A DNA stretch of 64,000 nucleotides from Anaspis maculata (taxonomy: Eukaryota; Arthropoda; Insecta; Coleoptera; Scraptiidae), in assembly GCA_949128115.1 (NCBI GenBank), contig OX421966.1:64229416-64293415 (forward strand), written 5' to 3'. This document shows, piece by piece, positions 1-13,400 of the stretch. The position numbers and the translations under genes were made by a program. Numbering within the stretch: the first letter of the stretch is position 1; each line of letters starts with the position of its first letter. Below the pieces are notes generated by a model. It was not told the origin of the DNA and did not search any database. It saw nothing but the letters and a program-made list of their open reading frames with translations.

Positions 1-1175
1 TCCGAAAAAAGTGAACTTTGAAGAGCTGTATTTTTGTCATTAGGCCAAACTTTGCAAAATGGTATATAGATTTTCGTCATATTCTGACGAGATCACAGTC
101 AAATCTTTTGCTATCATCAATGAAATACCTTGTATAGTAAAAGAAAGTTGGGTAATATCTGGGGTAGGTTACAAAATATCAAGTTCCACATGGTAAAGGA
201 AAGTTGGGTAAAACAGGATAGTATGGTAATAGAGTTGCTAATCGGCCCGCTTGACAGTCTTAACTTATTGACTACGGTTCGGCGATTAGTCGGTTTGAAT
301 CGTCATTTCTCGGTATAAAAACAATTCGAATTGATGCTTAGCGTTGGAATTGTTGCTTTGTTTCTTTACGTCGGAGCAATCTGTTCGACTTGATCGAATC
401 GCAACTATTACGAATATTGATGTGAATCTCAAATAACGCATTGACCTTGTTGAATGTTAGATTGGACGGTATTGACATCGAATTGCAGAAAAGTTGGTTT
501 CGAGATCAAGTAATCGATTTTTCTTCTCATTCGAATTGTGACCGAATCGAATTGATGCAATCGAATGAGATTCAGACGAAACCGAAATCATTATTTTGGT
601 CGCAAATACACATTATTCGATTCTCAGTTGATAGGTACCTACTGCCTAATTGTTGAGTCGATTCGGTTCTCGACTTCGAATCGAAGAGAAGGCATTGTTC
701 CGAACTGATTTGTATAATTCAAGCAAGCTGAATCGCGAGAACAAAAATACGACATTGATTAGGTATTTTGTGCTTTGCACAATTACGACCGAATCGAATC
801 GATGCAAATCGATGATTCAGGAACGATTTTGATGTTAATACATCTCACCACTATGGCGTTGCTTCAGTATAAAATCATATTATTATATTCGAATTGCTTC
901 TCACATACTTTGCCGCATAGGACATGACTGCTGTCCTACAAGTGCGAATGACCCTACTTGATGACTGAATATAAAGCTCGATATAAAGCTTGAATAATAT
1001 ATGAGCAGAGGATGCTTTATTATTTATGTAATAATTTTTTTCACCTATTTATATGAGTGGTGAGGTATTATCAAAACGGGGAATTGCGGAAAAGTAGCAC
1101 ACATTCGATGATAGCTTTGAAAGCGATAGCAGGTGTGATGTGTGTACAAAGACTGATTGTGTGTTTTGTCTGCAG
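1..1175. other. Intron DNA upstream of first visible Pde11 exon; TCGAAT-rich patch
   Basis: No exon was recognised. Between about 290 and 830 the motifs CGAATCGAATTGATG and relatives recur on both strands (for example near 541 and 788), giving a degenerate TCGA-rich repeat patch. The rest is unremarkable AT-rich DNA. Confidence 0.4.
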
Positions 1176-1424
1176 GTGATAAACAAACTGGGCGATCAGC
1201 CATTTACGAAAGTGGACGAGGAGGTCTTCTCGAGTTACCTGCAGTTCTGCGGCATCGGCCTGAGGAATGCGCATCTGTACGAAAAGTCGCAGCTGGAGGT
1301 GAAAAGGAACCAGGTCCTGCTGGACCTGGCCAGGATGATCTTCGAGGAGCAGAGCACCATCGAGCACGTCGTCTTCAGGATACTCACGCACACCCAGAGC
1401 CTTATCCAGTGCCAGAGGGTCCAA
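1176..1424 (+). CDS. Pde11: Pde11 exon: end of GAF-A and linker
   Basis: 83 codons, phase 0 at both ends. Acceptor tgtctgcag, donor gtatgt. It begins in the last strand of GAF-A with [16 protein letters not shown], which carries the NK...F-x3-DE motif that closes cyclic-nucleotide-binding GAF domains. The helix [16 protein letters not shown] and the helical linker towards GAF-B follow. Because it starts inside the domain, at least one more 5' exon must lie upstream of the window. Confidence 0.95.
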
Positions 1425-4400
1425 GTATGTTTTTTTTCAGTTCAAATCGAGTTTTAATGATGCTTTGATTCTTTATAAGAAAATAAGCCATTTATATATA
1501 TGTACGTGTAAGTTAGCATAGCTACCTATATACTGTTATTACCAAAGCGAAATAATTCTTTAGTTATTAGTGTTATGACTGATAATTCCACAAGCTATTT
1601 TAGCTGTTTGTCCGTTGCCGTTGCTTAAGGTGGCCGGAATATTGGTCAAATAACACGGTTTTCCTTCAGTTCCAGTAACCTTATTCTCTGGAAGAAAATT
1701 ACCATTTAGGTCTCTTTTGAAAGCTACAAGAGTAGTCTTCAACTTAACGAGCTCAAATTAAATTAAAAAAAAAAATTGTTTTCAAAAATTTGAAATTCGA
1801 GCTCATTAAGTTGAAGAACATTCTTGTAGCTTTCAAAAGAGACCTGAATGGTAATTTCCTTCCAGATAATAAGGTTACTGGAACTGGAGGAAAACTGTGT
1901 TATTATTTGACCAATATCTGGCCACCAGTCGTTGCTTAAAGCTCAACTCAAGAGATACTTCGCGAAAAGTGGCTTTCAATAAGCCATCAGAGACTGTATC
2001 ATCCAAAGTTCTGAGTATGGTATACACTAAAACGGACTCGATTCAGGAGTTGATTTGGGATTATCGGAGTTGATTTGGGATTATCGCAGTGTCGGGGCAT
2101 GCAGTTCGAAACCTCCCCATCCATCAGTCAATCGCCGGGATCGAGAGGAAATTTCAAAGCTCCACTGAGCCGAAACCGCGCGCTCTTCCCTTTTCCCGTG
2201 TTCAAACCCCGTTCCTTCCCCATCATACCCCACAAGGTTAACAATTAATCGTCTGCGAGGTGACGTAATTGATAGCGCGGTCCTCCAGGGGGATATTATG
2301 TTTGCACACGCGGGATCGCAGATAATGCAATTACCTTCCGACACTACATCACCCGATGTTTGTCTAAAATTAGGGGTAATGGCTGTGTGTACGGGGTGAG
2401 GGGGGGTTAAGAACCATATGGGAGGGGATGATGGGGGGGTGTTGATATAAGCGGAGGAATTATCGCTGCCGCTGTACGGCAAGTACAAAGTGGCGCTCGG
2501 CCTCAGCACACCTGAGATTATGGGAAGGGGGGGCTAATAGGGTTTCGGTAAAGTTGGGTAGAAGGCGGGTATATAGTCGTGGTTTGGAGTGTTTGAGTTG
2601 GCACCGGAAAGGAGTTGGAATTAGTGGAAATTGAATTTGACGTGGGGGTGTGTGGTGGTGGGTGGTACGAAATTGTATAGACTCCCGTGCTGGAGTTGGC
2701 AAACACGGCAGGGAGTAACGAAATTCCACGATTTACGCTTGGGGATAAAGAGTTAACACTTGAACCGCGGCCGGCTCAAACAATCGAAGCTTTATTGCAA
2801 GCTCGGTTTCTTGCGAGAGCTCCAACAAATATCTTAATTGATACTTTCGGTGGATTACATCAGAAGTGACGCTTTTTGAACTTTGAACATTATGGCTATC
2901 TGCAGTAACTTTCAGACTTTTGGTAGCCATCCATCACGATGCCTGTCAAATCGAAATGCCTTCAAAATATTCTTTGAAATATCTTGAGTATGTAAGTGAA
3001 CTTTTGGAACTTTGATTTGATACTGTAAATAACTTGAAAAAAATGCAAAATGCACGGCATTTCTACCACACTTGAACCGTCTTGCATACCTGAGATTGTT
3101 TTTCGCTTAATTTTTTTTTTTTGGAATTTGAAGCATTTGTTTCAGTAACAATAAACTGTGATTGTTCTTTGAACGAAAGAACGTTTCAAATCTCAGCATA
3201 CGAGATAAAAAAAAGTTATCAGCTCAAGTGCTAGGGATTTCTTTGTAATTACTAGCAAATCATTCACGTAATTTGTATCTTGTGAAAGTAGGTGGGTACT
3301 CATACGATTCCACTGGAAAATAACTAGAACGAAATAGTAAAAAAAAAAGCTGTAAAATTAAGTATTATTGTTAAAAAATTGAGCATGAAAATAAGATTAG
3401 CTAAGACCAAATCTTGATTGTTCACTTCCGCAATTAAACCATCATTTGATGATAAGAAAAATTGCGAACTCGTTCTCTTTGATTAAGTTTACATATTGAA
3501 TGGTCTGTAACATTTAAATAATTGTTCCAAAGCGAAATATTGGGAACTACTTTGTGGAACTGCGTAAAACACCACTAGAGAGAGAATAACGGGTTTAATT
3601 ACGAGCGCAATTTATTTCGAATCCCGCCGTTTTCCGATAGATTTAACATTGAGAATTTCGTTTTCCGCGTTCCAGGTCCTGCTCGTCCACCAAGGGTCCA
3701 AAATAAGCTTTTCCCGAGTTTTCGACTTCGAAGCCAACGATCTGAGCGGCGAAGAGGGCGAGTCGCGGACCAGCCCGTTCGAGAGCCGGTTTCCCATCAA
3801 CGTTGGCATCACTGGATACGTCGCCACCACTGGAGAGGTAATATTCTTGCTTGTTTTGGTAATTTCGCCCTAATCTGTCAATGATAAATGAATACTTCTC
3901 ACTCGAGGGTGGGAATGGGAAGTACCGAACAGAATTTCAGTTCTTCAGTTGGTGCTACCAGCTTGACATATGACAGAACGTCATTATTTGCTAAGACAGT
4001 GTCAAATTTTGGAGCACTTGTCAGGAATCTTGACGTCATGCGAAGACTCTTTTGGTACGACTATGACACATGACACTTGACATTTGACGTTGACGCATTC
4101 AGTTGTCCCGCAAGGGTATAACGGGTAATAATAATGAATAACAAGTATCAAAGGGCACTTTTCTAGTTTCTGAGTTGGAATTACTACTAGCGTTGAGTGA
4201 AAATTTATAGAGCCGCCACCGGTGACATTTCTGACACTGACGATGGTTTTGACAAGTATTCTCTGGCTGTGACCCACAAGGTGAGGTGAGAACTGCGGCT
4301 TCATCCTGAAAAATTTTTTTGAAATGACCAGAGAAAAATCCTTTCAGTACTTCACTCTGTTAGAAAACAATCCGCTCCAAAGCTGGCTTCAAAAGTTGCT

Positions 4401-7400
4401 TATACCGTGGCGCCATCTACCGGCCTATGAAAAAAAGTTACCCTTGTGCCACTTTGTATATTTTCACTCAACGCTACTACCTTTAGAAACTGACAGTACG
4501 TAACTTTTTATCAATGCAGTGTCAAATTATGAAACAAAAAATCTAGAAAGCGACAATGAAATTTTTCAGTTGGCACTACTACTAGCTACTTATTTAGCAA
4601 CTGACAGGACGTCATTTGTGCTAACGCACTGTTCACAACTAAAACAACTACTGTTTTGTGGCCCTTGTACCTACATTGTGAGTTTGAGAGAATCATCAAA
4701 TGAAAAAGTTTTCCCCTTTGAAATTATTGCAAAAGGGGGAAGTCTCCAGCAGGTATACAGGATAACCCAGAATAAAGTAGCCAACGGCCTATGGGAGATA
4801 GTCCAGGAGAAACTAAGAGACCTCTATATTATTTTTTTTGCAAAAACCTAATATTAACCGAGATACAGGTCTTCAAAATTTGACTTTATTGGTTTTTCAT
4901 GAAAAATTCATAAACGGGTCGAAGTATTCGGCTGAAATTTGCCAGAGACTTGTTTTGAAAGATTGATCATGGATGATTATATTATATATACTTATTGGTA
5001 AAATTCCACTAAAATTCAACCAGTAATTGAAAAATCTCAATGAAAAATTAAAAAAAAAATTCGAATGCAAAACAAAAATGTGTAGGGGCCCCTAATTGCT
5101 CATGGGCTATCTCCCTCCCTTGGCGTTTGGCTACTTCATTTTGGGACACTTGTATAGGGAAAGAGTATTCTTGCGTTAACATCCTGTATCTAAGTATTGT
5201 TAGGGATTTTTATGTTCCGTGCAAAGACTAGATTGGTATTGGTACGCCTTCTGGTGCGCCCGTTAAAGTGACATTATAATTAGTGAACTCACGATCCGCT
5301 CCGATATACCGGGTGAGCCATAAAAAACCGTGCTCTGAATTTTTCCTTTTAAAATTCTTATTCCTCCACCGATTTCATCGAACTTTTCAGCATTGGATGG
5401 ACAATTGAATAGGCTATCATTTTTGTATTTCATAGCAACACAGCAAAATTCAAGATGGCAAAAACACTTGAAAATAGGCCTTCTTTTGTTCTCGTTGCTT
5501 TTTTGTAAAAGTTCTCACATGAAAATGGCAGCTAGTCCAATTGGCTAGCCATTGATACCAAATTTGAAAAACTTGGTTGGAAAATAAGGATATGGCAGGC
5601 AGGATTCCTAAAGGGTCGTTTATGATGCGGGAATAAAGGAACCTGTAGGTAGGCTTCGCTTCATCTCGCCGTAGCTCCTCAGCAGATGACCGGATTTGAT
5701 TGGTTGTGGTCTTGGACTGTCAAGAAAGGTCTATTTTTTCATAATAAATATTGGTTTTGACTTTTTGCTGATTTTTATTAAAAAGCAATAAGGACAAAAG
5801 AAATTCTATTTCCAATTGCTTCCACCATATTGGATTTTGACATGGACGTCATTTTCTTATATTGAAAAGATAGCCTGTCCATGTCCAATTGGCTAGCCAT
5901 TGATACCAAATTTGAGAAAATCGGTTTAGAAATGAGTCAATGGCGGATTGGCGGACAGGATACCTAAATTTGGATCAATTATGCGGAAATAAAAAAAAAA
6001 CGAAAAGTAGGCTTCGCTTCAACTCGTAATAGCTCCTCAGCCGATGACCCGATTTCACTGGTTGTGGTCTTGAATTAACAAGAAAGGTCTATTTCTTTAT
6101 AATACATTATTGGTTTTGACTTTCTGGTAACTTTCAATAAAAAGCAACGAGAACAAATGAAGGCCTATTTTCAATTGTTTCTGCCATCTTGAATTTTGAT
6201 ATGTCGGCCATTTTGAAATACGGAAATATTAGCCAATTCAATTGGCTAGCCAATGCTGAAAAGTCTGATTAAATCGGTTGCGAAATAAAAATTTCAAAAG
6301 GAAAAATTCCGAGCACGGTTTTTTATCGCCCACCCGGTACGTTTTGACCAGACTATTCGTTCACCTGGCAAAAATTGAATATTCGATTGGAACTTTGATT
6401 GGAACTGACAAAGAATAAGCGACCAGAGGCCCTATTTTTAGAACCGGGGAGCAGCTAATCAGGTGATGTTGCCTAGGTGACAGCCAATCACTGGCCTGGT
6501 TGCCTAGCAACTTCACATGTGAACTGATTACCTGTGTCCTGAAAATAGGGTCCCAGCTGTCAAAAAGGAAGCGATCGCGGGCTGAAAAGCCAGTGAGCAA
6601 ACGTCAGCTGTCATTCATGTCACTTCCAGAGCTGCGAAACGCAGAACCATAACTCAAGTGAAGAAAATGAAACTGAAAAATAGCATCAAATAGTGAAATT
6701 ATAAATATTTGGACCAGATCCTTGTTAGTGTAAGCTTTTCATGTGATATTTTGACAGTGTTTGTGATATTTTGTATGTACCACAACCGTTTCTATACAGG
6801 TGTCTCAAAACTCGCGCCCTACAGCTGCACTCGGTATATGGAATCTTCTATGACCGTGTTATTGTCTGCTCTACATTGGTTAAGGGATCAAAAGAAACGT
6901 TTGCAGGCATTTTTGAAGACAAATAATTTTAGAGATTTATCACTCGCCCTGTATAGTACTTAGAAATTTAGTACACATCCAGTGGTTGATATTTTTCACT
7001 CAATATTATGCCATAAACAGATCACAAAAACCTTTTGAAATAACGAAACTAGGTAGAAGAGTTCGAAGGACCAACCTTTGACCCTCCATAACTTGAAAAA
7101 TAAAAGTGGAAAAAAAAATCATTTTTTGGAGGCTATATGGAAGATTCCATATACCAAGTGGAGCTTTGGGGCGCGAGTTTTGAGACACCCTGTATACATG
7201 CAGGATGTCCAAAAATCTATGATGGAAAAAGAAACCATGAACTCCCCATTTTATGTGAAGACCTCCATGCCATTTGTTTCCCGAAATTCAGCCCTGTGAC
7301 GGAAATGATACTTACACCACTCAAGGCTGAATTTTTAAATGTTTTTTTGCAAAAAAACTCATCAGCGGCTTGGCACCAAGTTGTAATTTGACAATCAATG

Positions 7401-10400
7401 ATTGTGGGCCTCCTGTTCACCTCTAACGGTAATTTTAGAGAAATTCTATCAGCGATTTCAAAGTTGTGACAGAAATGGTAAAATAACAAAAGTCAAATTT
7501 TCAAAAAACTTCAGCCGATCACTTGAGGACCCTCAAGTTAGACTAGACTTTGGCTTAGATAGCAGTAGTTGGCTTTCAACTTGAGGGCTTTCATTGGTCT
7601 CTGAAACCATTAGTGACAGCTGACAGCGTTGTTAGTTTCTCTAGTGCCCGCCGCTGTCACTGAGGACCAATGAGACGCTCCCTTTCAAGCGCCAAATTTG
7701 AAATTCCACGCCCACTTGGAATCGAAGCCGAAACCAGTACCCATATGTACAAACTAACGTGGTGTTGCAAATTTCAGACGGCCAACATCCCTTGCGCCGA
7801 AGACGACGAGCGGTTCGACCCGAGCGTCGACGAGGGCACCGGCTTCAAGCACAAGACAATCCTGTGCATGCCCATCAAGAACTCGACGGGCCAGATCATC
7901 GGCGTCATACAGCTGATAAACAAATTCAACGACCTGCTGTTCACGAAAAACGACGAGAATTTCGTCGAGGCATTCGCCATCTTTTGCGGCATGGGCATCC
8001 ACAACACGCACATGTACGAGAAGGCGATGGTGGCCATAGCCAAGCAGAGCGTGACCCTGGAGGTCCTGTCGTATCACGCCACCGCCAGCATGGAAGACGC
8101 ACAAAGGCTACGGGTGAGTATCCGCCTTTTGCGTCATCACATTGTCGTCGCTCTTGTCACTGTACCGACTGGAACTCTGACTCGCTACGCTCGTCAGAAG
8201 AAGTAGCGCTGAATTTATAATTGTCGTTTCAGAGCTTACGGGTACCTTCATCAGCACATTTCCGGCTTCATGATTTTTCTTTTGACGATATCAGAATGGA
8301 CGATGATGACACTCTCACTGTAAGTGCAAAAAATACAGTTGTCTAAATTTTTTTTTTTAGAAATTGGTTTCGAATTTTTTCAAACTGACTGAAATATGTT
8401 TTCAGGCCTGCATCAGAATGTTCTTGGATCTGGATCTAGTCGAGCGCTTTCACATGGACTACGAGGTCCTCTGCAGGTGGCTGCTGTCAGTCAAGAAGAA
8501 TTACAGAAACGTCACGTATCACAACTGGAGGCATGCCTTTAACGTCGCTCAGATGATGTTTTCTATTTTAACTGTAAGCATCCCGGAAATTATTCAATAT
8601 AAGACAAAAATGATGATTGAAAAGCGCTACTTTGCACCCTAGTCAGCCTTAAATTGAGGCTTCAGAGCTTCAAGTATGTAAAAAACTGTGTAAACATATT
8701 ACTGTTACAAGAAAGGTTTATTAGTTCGATTTATTGCATTGCGGTGCTTTGGTCCACGAATAAAAATAGTTCAATAACTACTTGAACACTGCATGACCGC
8801 TGTCGATCAGATTTTTGTCTGGACATTAATTTCGAGGGAACAAACTTAAACACTTGAAAGTTATAGGCATTAGGAGTTCTTTCTTTATAATCTGATTGAA
8901 TGGTAGATTATCATTTGACGTTCACAAAATGATAATTAGCTTCCATTATAAACTTGATCTAACTTAGAAAACTCTTTATTTCTATAGCGCAAAATGGCAA
9001 ACTCCACAGCCGCCCAAGATGTCATCAACTTATTTCATTCGAATTGTACTATTTTGTTTTGGTGAATATAAGTACAACCACGTGATGATAACGCTGAATG
9101 TCACAGCAAATTTGAATTAGGAGTAACTCCTCATGAACGTGGAAGGAAAATACCAAAAAAACACCTGTATATTTTGTTTGCCTCTATGACGACTAGCTCA
9201 ATCAAAATAAATAATTATTAGTAAATGCGGAACTGAAATGGAATAATAAGAGGATTAGTGATATGATAAGACATGATAATTATGTGAAAACATGATGATA
9301 AAAAAATGGTTTGATATGATGAAAAACTATAACATTATTTAGTTCACCTTACCTATGTAATAATTTGGAATAGCGTAAACGATAATATATGATAATTATC
9401 AATTATGATAATAACAAGGATATGATAATTTGGTTTGATAAAATAATGATGAAAATAAGTAGAATAGTAGATTTCAGATTTTGATTGGAATTTCGTTTTG
9501 TTTCCAGGCCACCCAGTGGTGGAACATTTTCGGAGAAATCGAATGTCTGGCTTTGATGATTGCCTGTCTGTGTCACGACCTGGACCACAGAGGTACCAAC
9601 AATTCCTTCCAAATCAAGTAAGTCTCTTCCACTTGAACAGTTACTCAAATTTGAGCTACTGGTACTATTATTTACAATAGAGAACAACAATTCTTTGAAC
9701 GATGACATTGTTTTTTTTTCTTCAGAGCTTCTTCGCCGTTGGCCCAGCTGTACTCCACCTCGACCATGGAGCACCACCATTTCGACCAGTGCATCATGAT
9801 CCTCAACTCGCCTGGCAACCAGCTGCTGTCCAACATCTCCTCGGAAGACTACTCGCGGGTCATCAGGGTGCTGGAAGAGGCCATCCTCTCCACGGATCTG
9901 GCCGTGTACTTCCGCAAGCGCGGCGCCTTCTTCAACGTCGTCCGGGAGGGTCCCTGCTGGAGCCTGGACGAACACCGGGAGCTCCTGCGCGCCATGCTGA
10001 TGACGGTCTGCGATCTGGCCGCCATCACCAAGCCGTGGGAGGTCGAGAAGCGGGTGGCCGAGCTCGTCTCGTCCGAGTTCTTCGAACAGGGCGACATCGA
10101 GAGGGAGGAGCTCAACATTACACCAATTGTAAGTCATCGCTTCAGGTACCACTGCCACTTCCACCCATAAATTGAGCACTTGAGCAGTTGAGCACTCTAG
10201 CTCACGCCATCCGAGCGCTCTCCCTAGCGCGCTCAATTTTAGCTGGAAGTGTAAACTCACCTTTGGCATTGAAATCGTTGTACTAAACTGAACTTTTTTT
10301 GTTGCAGGACATTATGAACAGGGAAAAAGAGGACCAATTACCTTTAATGCAGGTCGGCTTTATCGATTCGATTTGTTTGCCAATTTACGAGGTGAGATTC

Positions 10401-13400
10401 AATTTAGAAATTTAAATGCAATGTTTAAGGGCAATGTAAACTCTTGGAACTTTGTGAAGGGGCGTTTACTGAATTCCGTAATTGAGTTGGAAATTGTATC
10501 AGTTCAGTCATTAAATTGTTTGCAAATGGTTTTGTAGCTCGAATGCTTGAAACTCTTTGGAGAGTGTCCATTGCTGTAAGAATTATGCACAGTCAACTAT
10601 GTCCTGAAAGCTTCCAAACAAAGATTTATCAAGGGCTCTCAAAAGCTTTTCATTTCAATTAGGTACTGGTGGTACCTACTAGTAGGTAATTGGAAGAGAT
10701 TTTCAAAGGAGTTTTTCAAACTCACAGAGCTTTCACCGAGGCTTTCACCCATACCAGGCTTTTACAGCCGCAAGTTTTTTGGGCAGTCAATTAATCCAAA
10801 AAAAGGATTGCCCAAATTGCTGCCAAGATTGAATAGACACTTATGAGAGTCCTAAATTTGTTCTTGAATTTTGAGAGTCATGTAGGAAGTTCTTATTGAA
10901 GCTTTTTCTATCACACAGTATTTATTTTATTTCATCTGATACCAAGGAAGTAGTTCAAACTACCTTGCTGCTGCTGGTGAAGCTGTTGAAAACTATTGCA
11001 ACCAAATGAATGTTGTAATGTAGAGAGTTATATATCATTATTATTCCCAAACAGTCTTGGATTTTTTGAAAAATCTACAGACGTGAGAATTGTGAGATAT
11101 AGGTAGAACTTTTCTCGGACATTTCACAACCACAGAAGGATCTTGTCGAATCACTCAGTTCTAGAAAAGTCAACCAAATAAGTGTTGCTGAAATCTTTCA
11201 AACATGAAATCAGATGTTGGATTCTTTGAAAGCTCCATACTATTTTTTCAAACTTGAGGAGTTATATGCAGCAAGCTCTCATTGGAGCTTCTTGAGCCAC
11301 AAAGTGCTCTTCTTCAGTTCATCCATTACAAAAATTAAATAGTTTAAAACGAGTCTCTGGCAAGTTACAGGCATATTCACTGGTCACAATTTTAAGGACA
11401 CGCAAACGATTCAACAACTTCAAATACTGCAATTTGCTTCATTGATCAAATGCTGAAACAGCTTACACATAATTAAAGATCAATTCTTTTTTCATCAACT
11501 GTAGCTTCTTCTGCTGATCTGGGCCAAAGTGCCCCTTACAGCGTGAGGAGGAAAACTTCTAATGATGTTTCCCCTAGTGCAGGAACATATCTGATAGCCC
11601 TGTGGTTTTTAATTTGATTTTTTCAAGTAGCTTATGAAAGTCAGCAATTTTTGTTTACTCCTCTATGTTTCATAGTTCTGAAGATTGTTTCTTTTGTAAG
11701 ATGGATTTTTATTCATTGAATTTTTTGTAATTTTCACTGGGTGACTTTTAAAACTACACCAAGTTGGTAAGTCGATTATTGGCATAAAAGTAAACAAACA
11801 CTTTAAAAAAAAATGGTTCCTTCAAGTGAAGCTGTGATAAATAGGGCAATCGGAATGATTCAAGAGGGAATGTCACAGAAAAGAACTGTATCAAATATGC
11901 GTCTCTTAGTCAAATCAACAGCCAGAGCAGGAAAACATCGTGAATGAATTTTTTCAAAGCAACGAAACCGACAAAATGATTTGGCCGGCCTTGGCCCCAG
12001 ATTTGAACCCCATCGAACATAGGTGGGATGCAATCCAGCAATCTCCGGAAACCACCGGTTCAACCTGCAACACGAGATGAACACGGAAACTCTGTTGAGG
12101 AATAGACACATTCCAGAGGACTCAATCAATGATTTTACAAGAAGCATGCCCAAACGCTGCGAAGAAGCTGTGCAAGCCATTTCCAGGGAAAAAAAATCAT
12201 ATTTCGGTTGCTGCGCAACATCTAGCAGTAAACAAGAAATTTCTAAGTTCCCCGCATCATAGACTGCTTGATAGAATGAAATTGGAAACTACAAGGTGAT
12301 CAGAAAAGTTCCTCCGCTGGAGCAAAAATTAGCACAAGTGCAAGGCTTTCTGTATCACCTTGTATGGGGCATATTTTGGACATGATCAACAGAATTAGGT
12401 ACCGTTTCTGAAAAATAAAGAATTGATCTTTAGTTATGTGCAAGCTGTTTTACAATCCGATTATTGTCAAGCAAATTACAGCTATTTGAAGTTGGTGAAT
12501 TTTTTGGTGTCCCACTTTAAGTTGTGACCAGTGTATCACCCTTTATAAATTACTTATAAAAGAGCAATTGATGAGTAAAACTTTGAAGGGCCTGTCTCTC
12601 TGGATGGTCTATCCACCCTTGAAATTGATAGGGTCAAGTTCAGGACACCCTGTATAATTTGAAACAAATCTGAAGATTTAGATACCTACAATTTTTCAAA
12701 TATTTTTGGAAGTTCTTTGATTTCCTATTTGGAATCTCTCGAACAAATTTCCGATCTCCTCTTGGAGCTTTTACAGACCGGAGCCTTGTGAAGTTACTGA
12801 ATACTAGAAAAGTAGTCCAAAAGTTCAAACATGTTGAACATTTTTGAAGGTTTTTCGAAGATTCTTTCAAGTTTTGGGAGCTTTTGTGGGACCTCTTTGG
12901 AGATTTCTCAACAACAGGAAAACCGATTTATCTCATCTAAATGGCTCAAATTGCTAATGAAAACTGTTGGATGTGAAAAATTAATCATTTTTATCACTTT
13001 CAAGATTCCCAATTCGGAATTAAGTGTCTTGATTTAGGAGGAAGTGTAATGTGAGAGCCCTCTGAAAGGGATTTCCTGAACTCTCGGATCTTTTACAGGC
13101 ACAGAAGGCTCTTGGAGAGTCATTCAGTGCGGAAAAACGTGGGCCAAATTGTTGTTAAAATCTTTCAATCATAAATGGGATTTTTTGAAGAATCGAGGAT
13201 TGTTTTGAATTTGAGAGCTTTGTGGAGCTCTCATTTGAGCTTTCTACGGTATAGAGTGCTTCTTTCAGCTCATCTGATGTGAGCTTGATGTGAGCGAAAT
13301 GCCTTGTTCAATTTAAAATAATAAATTCCGAGAATTATCAAAGCTTTTTGAATATTTTTTCATATTTCTGGCAGCCCTTTCCATGTGGGAGCTCTTGAAC

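Noticed and set aside
7670..7777. Upstream extension of the GAF-B exon frame, with an ATG near 7670
   Set aside because: The clear acceptor at 7771-7777 and the start of family similarity right after it show that the extension is intron.
9403..10269. A 288-codon open frame on the minus strand over two Pde11 exons
   Set aside because: It is the antisense of GC-rich Pde11 exons 9508-9617 and 9726-10128, where codon bias keeps the opposite frame open; its peptide resembles nothing and runs through introns.
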